Source of the DNA: Trichostrongylus colubriformis | Lineage: Eukaryota > Nematoda > Chromadorea > Rhabditida > Trichostrongylidae | Assembly: GCA_963978905.1 (NCBI GenBank) | Contig: OZ022257.1 | Location: 56,706,662 to 56,770,661, forward strand | DNA length: 64,000 nt | Direction of reading: 5' to 3' | Shown: positions 12,825 to 23,260 of the stretch, piece by piece | How the letters are laid out: each line of letters opens with the position of its first letter | Position numbering within the stretch: the first letter of the stretch is position 1 | The notes under the pieces: model-generated | Seen by the model: the letters and a program-made list of their open reading frames with translations, nothing else | Told to the model about the DNA's origin: nothing | The model's database searches: none | Made by a program: the position numbers and the translations under genes

Positions 12825-14404
12825 GAGTAGCTTGCCGGGCTCTGTCGTAGGGGCTGGGTATACTCCGGGTAGTTAGCCAGGCTATCCCGAAGTGGACGTG
12901 GGGTTTATTTGTTGGAGGCGACCCCGGACCACCTCCCATGTACCCCCCAGTCGTTAGAATGCTGGCTTTTGGCTGGCCCGAATGCAGGATACCAACTGCA
13001 CCATACAGAACGCTCTCACACGTATGCAAGAAACGTCTGCACGGATACAGAGGGTATGAGTCAGCCCAGCGCAGCAGAAACAGGGAGTCCATCCCCTGGA
13101 TCCACCTGCGTCTCAGGGCAGGTACATGATGGCTTTTGGTCCGCGATTAGCCCCCTATCCGCCACCTGGGGTCGCGCCACGTAGCCTTGCCACCTAACGG
13201 CTCGAGATCCTTCAGCGAGAGAAGCCCCTCGGTGAAGGAGATCCGTGGCCTGAAAAGTGTAACGTTTTGAAATTGCAAAAGATACAGTGCAAAGGCTAGC
13301 GTAGGCACTGTATCCACGGCGACTTGATATGATTGGATTATTCTCACGATCGCACTCTGAAGTGTTCAATTATCACCACTTGAATTTCAATATGTTTTGA
13401 GACTTTGTATTACAATTTGCATTTCAAAATGGGCAGTGTAACTGAATGCGACACCTTCAAATGTGTTTGAATGCAAAATTTATCGACAAGGAAGTGTTTC
13501 CTATTATCAGACATACTTGTCTTATATTATTAGTTGGTTGGTCTTTACACCAGATCAATTTAAGAAAGAGCGCCGTGGGACCTATGAGCAATGAAGCAAC
13601 ATCTGGTTTGTAATCATGACACATACAACGACAGGGATTCAACTATCCCACAAGCCGTCGGCGAGCGGTGGTGATCTTGCCTGGGATGGACGGGGATGCC
13701 AAAACGTGATCGAGACGTTGACCTGCGAATGGTGGCTCCCCGACCTCACGGAGCTGCGCCGCCAGTTGATTGGTAGTTACCAAACTTACCTCATCGCGCA
13801 CATGGCGCGGCTGCCAGCGAGGGTCAGGGCACTCCGGGAGTCGAGGATTCCTCGACGGGGGGGTCGCACTCGACCGGAGCGGAGGGGGGGGGTCGCATCT
13901 GTAGCTAAGCGATAATTTTATGGGAATTTCCTCTAGCCCATCGTACAGTCGATATCTGCCCCTCATACACGAAAAGAGCCACCGCTACCTCGCTGTCTGA
14001 ATCGCAGATGGGTGTAGACCATCTTGAAAAGGTGACCGCCATCATTTATGGACTCGTTACGCGTTTAGCACTCACCATCGCGCTGCCATGATGACACACA
14101 CCTCATCGTTATGGAGGGGCCTATCTAGTAGCGGATAGAACCAATATACTCACATTAACGTAAACTATACGTTTATGTTATTGCATTGCTACCATAGAGT
14201 TCATTGTTGCGTGCAAGAACGACATGTCGGTATCCATTTAGGAGAAGAAAAATACATTTTCATTTTAGGCTACACCAGTCATACTAGCAACGGAGTCTAA
14301 CGGAGACAAGCAATCCAGCAAAGTCTGCTTGTTGTTCAGTTGTTAAATTGTTATAATTCTGTTGCAGTGGTGCATGTAAATGATTGTTCAGATAAAAATT
14401 AAAG

Positions 14405-14870
14405 CCCTATGAAGTGTCTCTATCAACATTATCATCATCAAGAAGAGCACCAGAAGAAAAGATCATTGTTTTCGCTGTTTCATGATCCTCTTTTGATAGT
14501 CGTATGACGTGTGCATCTGGTCTGCTCATGAACTTGTGCGAGGTCATGGAATGCTGGGCAGATGTTTTACAAGATCTTGTGCAGCACCTGAAATCCTGAG
14601 TCAACCATGATCGGAGAGGCATGTCGTAGAAAAATACCTGAAACAATTGGCTTTCCCTCATGCTTCATGAACCATTCAGAAATTTTAAATGTCGATGGCA
14701 TGTGAGCCGAAAATCCTGAACCAGGAAGTGTGTTAGCCCACTGCTTGGCCAGAGTTTCGGGCGTAACGATAAGTATGGTAAGTTCATCGTGTTGAACTCC
14801 GCAGTAGATTTTTGATATGGAGATGAGTATTGGCAGTTTTAAATTAAACTATATGGAGCGCTAAAATTTG
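14405..14870 (-). pseudogene. decayed ORF of the unclassified transposon, copy 1
   Basis: On the minus strand one frame reads LTILIVTPETLAKQWANTLP, then FSAHMPSTFKISEWFMKHEG and IVSGIFLRHASP. After a frame change it ends SRPDAHVIRLSKEDHETAK...DDDNVDRDTS and stop at 14407. The same segments occur in copy 2 (51420-51890) with different breaks, which supports real former coding. The 'IVTPETLAKQW' block faintly recalls helicase motif Ia regions, but I do not recognise the family and assign no function. Confidence 0.5.
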
Positions 14871-15919
14871 GTAAAGCTGACCTCATTAGGCTTTGGTAAA
14901 GCTCACCTCATCAGCCTATCTGAGGTTTCAGCTCCTAATCTGCTCCTTTCACATCTTCTGAGCCTAATGGCTGTTAAAGTATTCAAAGAGTATTCACTGA
15001 TCACTCGCACCGTGAAACACCCTTTCAATGTTATCTGCAACTCGTAGCAGGAGCCCAGTGCATGGCGGATCCCTTAAGCGAAGCCACAAGTGTATGTCCT
15101 ATCTGACAGCCGCACGAGATCAGCTTACTAGGCCAACCACCCTTCTAATTACATCTACTGCCCTTCCAATCACATCTACTGCGAAAGTAGGAGGCATGGC
15201 GCATACCCAGAGCAAGGATGGAGAACGCTAAGGTGTTGGTTTTACTGCACTGCTATCAGCAAAATTGTTTAGAAAGTATGAGGCTGCTTTTGAGGAGGTT
15301 TTGAACGCTCTCTGTGCGACGCTGTCACGCTCTTGATGGCAAAAAAATTTTCCTCGACATTTCCTCGACTCACGTTTCTCAAGAACTAGGCAACGTACAA
15401 AGGAGTTTGAAAGCGCGTTGGAAAGAACGAAGTCTCTAGTTTCAGAAAAACAACTGGGATTGCAAAACATGCAGCACAAAAAAAGTTATAACTGTTAGAA
15501 GCCAAAAAACCCGCATGCAATTTTCATTTTCCTCGACTAATCCTCGACTCGCATTCCTCTCTCATTTCTGAACATTTGAAGTAACTAAAGTAGTCATTGG
15601 AAAGAACAAACCTAGCTCTTTCTAAAAAACACCTGAACTCCCAAATCATAGTATATGAGGAAAGTTATGGTCGTTCAAACAAGGTCTACTTTCGCGATTT
15701 TCAGCCATTTTTGTCGATTAGCGCGCTCCAGGTTCGCACGCCGCGACGCAACCGCCGCGCTTCTACTGTTACCGCGAACTTCAAGTTTTTGAATTTTTAA
15801 TAGGTATTTTTCATGTTTTGCTCTGTTATGTTTTATGTTTTTATGTTTTTATGCTCATGTTTCGTTGTGCCTTATGTTGAAATGTGTTTAATGTTTGTTT
15901 ACATGTGTTTTTTTTCCAG

Positions 15920-16830
15920 ATTTCTTCAATAGTCGAAGCCGTCCCGTTGATCGCATCAAGGTATGTTGCTTTTTTTTCAGAATTTGTTATGTATATTGAA
16001 TATTTTTCATATATAGTCGTATAGTTTCCATTATGCTTTATGTTTAAATGTTTCTAATGCTTATTTCATGTCCTTTTTTAAGGTATCGTTCATGGTCGAA
16101 TTTCGGACGCGCGCCGCATCAAGGTATGTTGCTTTTTTTCGGAATTTGTTATGTATATTGAATATTTTTCATATATAGTCATATAGTTTCCATTATGCTT
16201 TATGTTTAAATGTTTCTAATGCTCATTTCATGTCCTTTTTTCAGGTATTCTTCATCGTAAAATCCAAAGGCCTCCCATAGGAAGGTATGTTGCTTTTTTC
16301 AGATCTTGCAATTGTTCTTTGACTGTTTTTCATAATTAGTCGTAATATTTACGTTGTACTTAATGTTTCAATGTCTTTAATGCTTATTTCATGTACTTTT
16401 TTTCAGGTATTTTTTGATAGTGAAGTCCGACGCCGCCCGCAGGAAGGTATGTTGCTTTTTTTTCAGAAAATGAGGTCTGCTGTTTCCTTTTCATTCTTCA
16501 TGTTTAATATTGTTCACTTATTCTTATGTTACTCTTTTTCTTACGTTTTCGCGTTTTGCTTTACCTATATATGTTTGATTTTGCTTTTTTCAGGTCCGTT
16601 GAAGAAGTGGCCGATTAAATCGAGGGAAGGCGTTCAGGGAAGAGGTTTGTTGTTTTCTTTTCATTCTTCATGTTTAATATTGTTCACTTATTCTTGTAAT
16701 GCTCTTTTTATACATTTTCGTCTTTTACTTTATCTATATATGTTTGTTTTGCTTCCTTTTAGATGCTTTTTTTTTTTAGGTCCGTTGAAGAAGTTTCCGA
16801 GTAAAACGAGAGAAGTTTCAGAAAGAAAGA
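15920..16830 (+). repeat. series of intron-flanked micro-exon-like units
   Basis: At least four blocks of 40-41 nt (15920-15960, 16083-16123, 16245-16284, 16407-16446) each follow a T-rich acceptor (CCAG, TTAAG or TTCAG) and are each followed by GTATGTTGC. They are spaced by about 122 bp of AT-rich, mutually similar sequence. Two further blocks (16594-16644 and from 16780) begin GTCCGTTGAAGAAGT. The blocks differ from each other more than the spacers do. This is the diverged counterpart of the array at 54248-56760. Confidence 0.65.
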
Positions 16831-17144
16831 TTTTTTTGTTTTCTTTATATTTCGTGTTCGATTCAATGAGATTTAATGTGTGAAATTGTAATTTTTTTGG
16901 TTTGTACTTCTTCGATTACCTTTTACTGTGCCTAAGGGAAAAATAAATGTTCGCAATATTTGTACTGTAACATTTATTACAAAAGAAATCAATACAACTA
17001 CACAAAACATGAAATATAGCAATCATACAATCTTGCGCTGCTGTGGAAGCCAGTAGGGGGGGGTCGCATTTGAGACCCGAAGAGGGGGGGGGGTCGCACT
17101 GAAGCGGCCATTTTCCTCGACACCTGGGAGTGCCCTGGCGAGGG

Positions 17145-17870
17145 TTGGTAACAGAGTAGCCCAGGTAAGTAACAATAAGCTCCTTGCCGCAGTCCAAAAC
17201 CACCATCGACGTATTGGTCCATGACAATGCAAATTTTTTATCATTGCACAATCACATTGGGTAGTAATCTCAGTAAATCAAAGTAGTGAACTGTGCGCAA
17301 TCGCTCAGATTATGTGAGAGCCTATGGATCCAGGCCTCGGCGCAGGACCTTCAGCTTTGGCTGCTCATAAGGTGAGTTTCAAATTTTTTTCGGATGCTAC
17401 TAATGTCAGGCTCGTTTGCGATAGTGAACATCATGGTAATCAAGATGTTGTTGGCATGATTTCTGCTAGAGATTTTGTTTCATTCATTTTGAAAACAGAC
17501 AAAGGGACTCTCTTCTGAGTTCATACTAGAACATTTGAGATTAAATAGACACCATCACTCAAAATCCTTCATGAGGGCCAAAGTCGTTACAGTAATTTCT
17601 TTTTCCCGAATGAACAAAGTTTCCGTGAAACTGGGATGGATCCATCTCTTTGACCTGTTGTTTCAGCGTTTTGTAAAATCACGAATAGGAAAGCCGATAA
17701 CGTTGAAACTGAGTTGATTCCTGCTAACTCCGTAGAAATCGTTATTGTTGGTGGTGATTTGATACATCATTCCAAACTATACGGTTTTGATACGATAGGA
17801 TAAGTATCATTCTGCTATCATGCTCATTACTCTGACCTGAGTCATTCCTCGGCAAAGTGGACCGTAGGCG
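17145..17870. other. no recognisable gene
   Basis: A short ATG frame at 17324-17371 (MDPGLGAGPSALAAHK) runs into a perfect GTGAGT donor and could be a first exon. Nothing downstream supports it. Confidence 0.3.
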
Positions 17871-17879
17871 GGCAGGATA

Positions 17880-18222
17880 AAAAAGGCGGCTGGAACTAAG
17901 GCAGCGTTCATAGAGAATTTCGCACGCAGTCATGTATTATGGACAGGAATCAATGAAGATGTGGATCTCCTGCGCTCTCGCTTTAACTATCAAGAAGCTG
18001 CAAAATTACCGATCGATCCAACACTTTGCCCCTGGCCTCGCCTAAGTGCACCATGAAGCTGCATACACATTGGCTATGCTAGCCCTCATGACGGAATTTT
18101 CTACCTTGTGGCCGTGGATGCCTTCTCCAAATGGCCTGAGATCATACGATGACTTCTACTACCATCACTGCATCACTGAAGGAGCTCCGACGCCTTCCTG
18201 CAAGATTCGGATTTAGAGGTTG
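17880..18222 (+). pseudogene. Gypsy integrase fragment
   Basis: Piece of an LTR-retrotransposon integrase. One frame gives the end of the zinc-binding region (RSHVLWTGINEDVDLL, YQEAAKLPIDPTLCPWPRLS). After a frame change comes the catalytic core start, HDGIFYLVAVDAFSKWPEII, where VDAFSKWPE is diagnostic for Gypsy. It then reads TTITASLKELRRLPARFGF. Stops and frame changes make it inactive. No LTRs or neighbouring domains remain. Its sequence type resembles worm Gypsy elements but is not obviously the one at 35.6 kb, which has lost its integrase. Confidence 0.8.
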
Positions 18223-18430
18223 ATGTTGTCTGTAAGTGTGTGTTCACATAGATGTATGTCTGTGTGCGTGTTTATGTATCTACATATTCATCATCGCTCA
18301 GTTCTCAGCCGCTCCACGGTATGCCCCCCCGTTTGAATGCTACGGCGCGTTGTTCAGCGGAAAACGTTTCAATTCACTATGAGCACCTATTTCTGTCGTC
18401 CGAACAACCCATCGTCCTCAGCCGTTCATC

Positions 18431-19815
18431 ATGCCTATACTGACGAGGATGGTCTTCCAACTCATGACGCGCTTTTTGAAAGCTGTTTTTTGCATGTATA
18501 GGGGTACGTACAAGAACCATACAACTGATGTCCATTTTCGCTGCGTGGCCCTACAAATGCCAAAAACTGGGTTGATGGTTCGACCCCCACCGAGGACAAA
18601 TTTTTGCAAAATTTAGATTTTCAGTTTTTGGGCTCGTAAACATTTGAATATGAAGATTGAGTGCAGTAATCACATTTAGAGCTCCGAACTGCCCTCTATT
18701 GCCAGTTTTCACCAACTTTGACAGCCCAACTTTCTGGCCTTTCAGCGCTCATAGCGCACGAACGAGGCGTTTTTGCGTGAAACGGATTTGATATTCGTGT
18801 GCAGGAGGTCGAACTTCCCTTGGGGGTAAGTTTCCAGGCCAATCGAGATTTCGACCCAAGTTCGAAAATTTGAGCTGGGCATTGGTACACCATCGATTGC
18901 ACATTCGATGAAGGAGACGACGATATCACTTGTTAGGAAATTCTCTCTATTTCTCTTGCTTGGTGCTTGATAGCCGAAATTATAGCGACAGGCATCCATG
19001 CTGTGCATATTCCATTGATTTTCATCGATTTTGTGAGTTACTCACTTATACAAGTAGAAAGCGCACCATGTCCCCATGACCATCTTTTTTTTCATCTTTC
19101 CCATGAACATCTTTTTCGAAGTTAGGGTCAAAATTGGAATTGGCTAGTAATGTGTCCCCATGGGTAGTTTGACCCCCTGAACACGAATATGACACTCATT
19201 TTGTGCGGAAGCGCGAATTTCGAGCGTTACGGGCTGTTTCGTGTCCAAAAAGGTCTCATCACCAAATTCATTGACAATTCGTAAATAGGGTCATTTTGGT
19301 ATGTTGTCAACGAAAATCGTAGTCATTTGGCATAAACAGACATATTTGAAGGCAAAAAAGTGAATGCAAAAAAAATGCAAAAGTTCGCCGTTGCCGGGAC
19401 TCGAACCACCAGCCCAGCACTTCATCCATTTGAGAGCCCACCGCCGTATCCAGTAGGCCACCCAGTGGCCACAGGATCGGTCCAGTCGGGGAACCGTTAT
19501 GAGACTGCTACGCACTTTTAGTACGAGGTGGAAATAAGGTTCCATTTTTTTCCGTATTTGACTTTGTTTTGGATGTGAAATAGAGGAACACTATTGGATC
19601 TGCACATCATCAAAGTTGCAAGGAGGATGCGTTTCTATAAGTGGGTTAAAATCGCTTTTTTGAAAAAAAATTTCTTTACTCCTTTTTTGGCATTTGTAGG
19701 GCCGCGCAGCAAAAATGGAAGTCAGTTATATGTTTCATGTAGATACCCCCATATAATGGAAAAAACCGTTTTCCGAAAGCGCGTCATGAAAGACCTCCCT
19801 TGTGAGCTATATACC
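18431..19815. mobile_element. long inverted-repeat non-autonomous element
   Basis: Arms of about 130 bp face each other: left 18445-18580, right about 19680-19805. Shared blocks include GCGCGTCATGA, AAGACC, ATGGA and GGCATTTGTAGGGCC. A second, inner inverted pair carries the module CACGAATAT...ATCCGTTT (minus near 18785-18830, plus near 19175-19210), which recurs in the foldback element at 30.9 kb. No transposase is visible. The outer borders are approximate. Confidence 0.6.
19382..19470 (-). ncRNA. tRNA-like Pol III promoter segment
   Basis: On the minus strand an A-box-like TGGCCTACTGG is followed about 40 nt later by a perfect B box GGTTCGAGTCC, then CCGGCAACGGC. The T-arm and acceptor stem do not pair well, so it is not a working tRNA as read. 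It may be a tRNA-derived SINE-like piece carried by the surrounding element. Confidence 0.4.
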
Positions 19816-19819
19816 TGAG

Positions 19820-20496
19820 TACACTTTTCCTTCCGCTTTCCTAGATTGCTGTAGCGTATCTACCGGTAATTTTCAGCTTTCTTGTCAAGATACTGGGCTT
19901 TGGAATAGGGCCTAGAATAACATTAAGGATTTTTTGAAAATATTTAATATACGATTAAATAGTCATCGTTACTCAACTTATGAACTCAATTATAGGGTAG
20001 ACTTATATTATGAGTGGTTTTCTCTCAACAAGTTCAAAACCATTAATTTTTATAAGTTTTCTTATTTTTTGCTGTTTTTTTATCAATCTTTATATCTGCC
20101 TAGATATATTAGCCACCTACAGGTGGATCCATAAATGTCGCGACGTATTTGCGTGCCATTTTTGGTGAGACCTATTTATGATGTGCTTAGAAGAGACGTA
20201 AAAGCATTAGATGAATACTCTGCGTGATAAAGGTAATGCTATAGCAGTTGGAATATTATTTGAGAGCCAATTCCCTGACCTTGTGACGGGGTTCATGTGA
20301 ATGACACCTAGCCGGTCCTGTGTGTGTGTGCGAAAGCTGTTTATCGGGTGCCGAACGAGTACGAGGTAGTTTCATGGCTGAAATTCATGAAGACAACGTT
20401 AATGAGTGGATTACTATCGTCCCAGATTGTTCTTCTTCTGTTTCGAAAAATCTTACGTCCTACATATACGCACATCCATACGTACAAATATACATA
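19820..20496. other. AT-rich spacer, no gene seen
   Basis: AT-rich sequence without recognisable coding segments. Confidence 0.4.
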
Positions 20497-20498
20497 TA

Positions 20499-21226
20499 CA
20501 AGGGGTGCCAAAAAGTTATTCTTCCACGGCTCGCATCCGCCAAGTATAAAAAAATAGGGAAACGAAAGAGACAAAAGTATTGGGGCAAAATGTTCCCGAA
20601 ATGTTCCTTTAGAAACAGGAGCAAGCTGAGACTCACTACTTTCACCTTCATCAAAATACAGAGCCTTCAGTCAGCGCAGTCGGGCTTCAGAGCACCTACG
20701 ATATCAAGGTCCGCTTAGCACAGTGGAGCTAGGTTCCGTGGTAGGTCTTTTGTGGGAAGCTTCCTCTGGATAGGCCCTTCGGTTCATGGAAGTCACAGAG
20801 CTCCTGCTGCTCGGACAACGCCGCTGTGATCCGAAGTATCACTTTTCAGGCCTCAAACCTGCCTCCGGAGAGGTCTCAATGATAACGGCACGTTCTGGTT
20901 CGTGAAAACGAAGAGCGCTGGACCCGAAAAAACGGGATGTTCGAGAACCCCCATATGGACCCCTTAGCTACCCGCAGATAACGGACCATAGCAAGGTTGT
21001 GAACGAGAGCGACGAAATTTTGGACTTTGCCGAGCTGAGGTGACAAACCTTGTTCACTCGGAACAAGCTCCTGTTTCTTCTCGTGCAGGAGGTTGTTACG
21101 GAGTATAGTGATAGAGCGAGGTCTGCGCTTAACTTTGGGGATGAAAATATCTTGTCAGAGTTTGTTGAAGTTTGACTAAAATGGGATTGAAAGTGGAGAA
21201 GAAAAATCACTTTTTTGGCACCCTTG
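20499..21226. mobile_element. mariner/Tc-type MITE
   Basis: A 728-bp segment flanked by TA on both sides. Its ends are inverted copies of CAAGGG(G)TGCCAAAAA..GT.ATT. No transposase frame survives inside. The TA flanks and terminal pattern fit a non-autonomous Tc1/mariner-type element. Confidence 0.72.
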
Positions 21227-21229
21227 TAT

Positions 21230-23090
21230 ATACATACATTACAAACGGGCAGCCAGCCAGATGGACAAGCAGACAAATAAGTAACTCAGACAACCAGAAA
21301 ATCAAACAAACAGGTAGACAGGCATACAGATAGAGAGATAGATCGATATAGGGAGAAGAGGAGTCTGGGCCACAAGTGGAACCCAAAACGGGAGGGAAAA
21401 GTCGCCGGCGCGTGGATACGGCATGTGCTGTGTGACGTCACAGCCACATTGCGATGCGACGGTTAGCGATGACGTGTACTGCTAGAATTGCGCGTTGTTG
21501 AGGATACTCCCTCTGTCACTTCACTAAAGTCAAGATGACAGGCACTTTTCTACATTGGGTCTCCCCCACGGTTATAGCTCGTGGCCTCCTGAAACTTCCG
21601 CATTATTAAGCATAGGGGAAACCACACATCTAGACAGGCTACTACACCAAAATAGATCAGCTCTCCTGTATGCCTGTCAAGGCATCAAAGTTTGCTGCAG
21701 CATGATGCGCTAAACCTTAGCGCATTATTGAAGTACCTACAAGGTTACCATTGCATTATTAAAGTACCTACAAGGTGACCCTGATTGAGGTACGATGGAA
21801 GCAGCGCGAGCAAGCGCCCACCGTTGCGCCACGCGGCAGCTGTATCGTTCCACACTTCGCACCGCATGCACGCGCTGACAAGTCTTTTCTCCTCCTATCA
21901 GCACTCTCTCATGGCCAGCAGGAAAATTAATCGCATGCTGCACGCGGCCATAGCCTTAGAGAGAAGATCACTTAGAAGGGAACTCATGACCTAAGTAGCC
22001 ATAATTCGTGTTTTTGCTGTCGGGTGTCACCAAACTGCAAATTGGAAGGAAGACTCATCGTCAAAAACCGCACATTTTTGTGATCACCATAGGAATAAGT
22101 TCGTGAATAGCCGAGGTGGGTATTCTAGCACCGATCTGAAACAACAAGAGGAAGCCTGTGATACCAAATGGCATTGGAAGCCCACCCCACAGCAAAGATC
22201 CGTCCTGTGGGGAGTATCATCTTCCATCCTGGCAGGTCAATAGCTCGGTTATGGTTTGGTTTGGGGACCTACCCTTTGGGAGGGAAGAGAATCCAATTTG
22301 ATGAGATCGACATGTCATGTATGGGGATGCATAGAGATGGATCCTCGAGGATGTTGCGTATCACTGTGCATGTCATTTTTACAGTGCCGATTTTGTTCTT
22401 CAAAAAAAGGGCTTAAAGCACTCGTTTTTGCGATGCATGAGTGAGTCTAGCGGAAAAGGTGCATTCATTGGAGCGGAGATGCCAGTCGTGTGACCCTAGC
22501 ATCATTGAGGATGTGTGGAAAGGTTGGGCAGCACACGATCAGTAATAATGAAACAAGGTGTGTTCAACTTTAAAGGAAGTGTTAGTCTGTTCCTCAGTCG
22601 ACTGAGCCACCCATTGACTCCATGCCTAAGTGTGGAAGTTGTCAACTGTGTCAAGTGTGTAGCAACGAACAAAAATACTGCATAATAATTTTCAATCACC
22701 TGTCGTTCCGTTGAGGTACAAGCTGTTATGGCTAGTTGCATTTTTGGAAGTCTGATCACTCTTATACTTGCTCCTGCACACTACTTTCAAGGAAAGGATG
22801 GTAGGTCAAAGTAACCTCTTGGAATTTGGTTCATGGCATTGCTGGAGCTGGGGATGCCATTTACCAATGCGCGTTCCACATCTGCTGTCAGTCTTTAGGA
22901 GCAGAGTTGCAAGTGTTTCGAGAGCAGCAACTGACCGAAGGTACGATAGGCGGACGTGACGCGTGGGTCCCTCTATAGCTGATGGGATAGCTGTTCGTAC
23001 TCAAGATCGAATGGTCACCGGTATGGAACCTTGATGGGAGCCTTTCTTAAATTTGTCGGAAATGCACTCCGAACATTCATACCTTATATA
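21230..23090. other. no recognisable gene
   Basis: Contains a direct repeat of CATTATTGAAGTACCTACAAGG near 21722-21780 and several short frames without family features. Confidence 0.4.
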
Positions 23091-23153
23091 AACCAGGAGT
23101 TTGGTTTGTCCGTTTGTCTGTGTGTCCACTCTGTGTCTGTGTGTCCACTCTGT

Positions 23154-23175
23154 GGTTTAATTACCCAAGTTTGAG
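23154..23175 (+). ncRNA. exact SL1 spliced-leader sequence
   Basis: All 22 nt match the conserved nematode SL1 exon, from GGTTTAATTACC to CAAGTTTGAG. It is followed by GGTA as at a spliced-leader donor, but the normal SL RNA body and Sm-binding site do not follow. Instead the sequence becomes that of a MITE related to 29797-29951. Upstream lies TATATAAACC (about 23092) and a 19-bp direct duplication GTGTCCACTCTGT. It is best read as an SL1 RNA gene broken by a MITE at its TA, or an SL1-bearing retrocopy. Confidence 0.75.
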
Positions 23176-23178
23176 GTA

Positions 23179-23260
23179 CAGTCCATTGCGTGACAGGGCT
23201 TGGCGGTGAGTGGCGAGAGTGAGTGTGTGTGTGTGGGGGGGGGGGGGGGGGGAGAAGGTT
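23179..23260 (+). repeat. MITE half and poly-G run
   Basis: CAGTCCATTGCG, TGACAGGGC and GTGGCGAGAG match the left half of the MITE at 29797-29951. It then runs into a GT microsatellite and roughly 20 consecutive G. The right inverted arm is not visible, so this copy is truncated or decayed. Confidence 0.55.

Larger units (their letters stand above)
9812..13262 (-). mobile_element. RTE-type non-LTR retrotransposon, decayed
   Basis: Autonomous-type element that would copy itself by target-primed reverse transcription. On the minus strand, in order: a 5' region (about 13260-12830), an apurinic-type endonuclease, a linker, reverse transcriptase, and an RTE-type C-terminal domain. The 3' end is three copies of a GGTGACA unit, typical of RTE tails. 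Several frameshifts break the single ORF, so it is inactive. The 5' border is approximate, and no target-site duplication was confirmed. Confidence 0.88.
13824..17138. mobile_element. TIR transposon, unclassified family, copy 1
   Basis: A 3.3-kb insertion bounded by 6-bp direct repeats CGAGGG (13818-13823 and 17139-17144). Termini are TCAGGGCACTCC on the left and, inverted, CCAGGGCACTCC on the right, followed inward by GTCGAGGA. Beyond each terminus sit two poly-G runs ending GTCGCA, in the same orientation at both ends. The left end also has a small palindrome GTCGAGGATTCCTCGAC. Inside are a decayed minus-strand coding region (14405-14870) and a series of micro-exon-like units (15920-16830). 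A second copy lies at 50827-56777. The 6-bp duplication and CAGGG ends do not let me name a superfamily; IS3EU, Dada and Polinton types also make about 6-bp duplications, but I see none of their genes. Confidence 0.78.

Noticed and set aside
12805..13369. ORFs upstream of the RTE endonuclease as a separate gene
   Set aside because: They lie in the RTE 5' region and show no conserved domain. RTE elements need no second protein here.
17324..17371. First exon MDPGLGAGPSALAAHK with GTGAGT donor
   Set aside because: Attractive composition and donor, but no second exon, no homology and no acceptor-bounded partner that I could identify.
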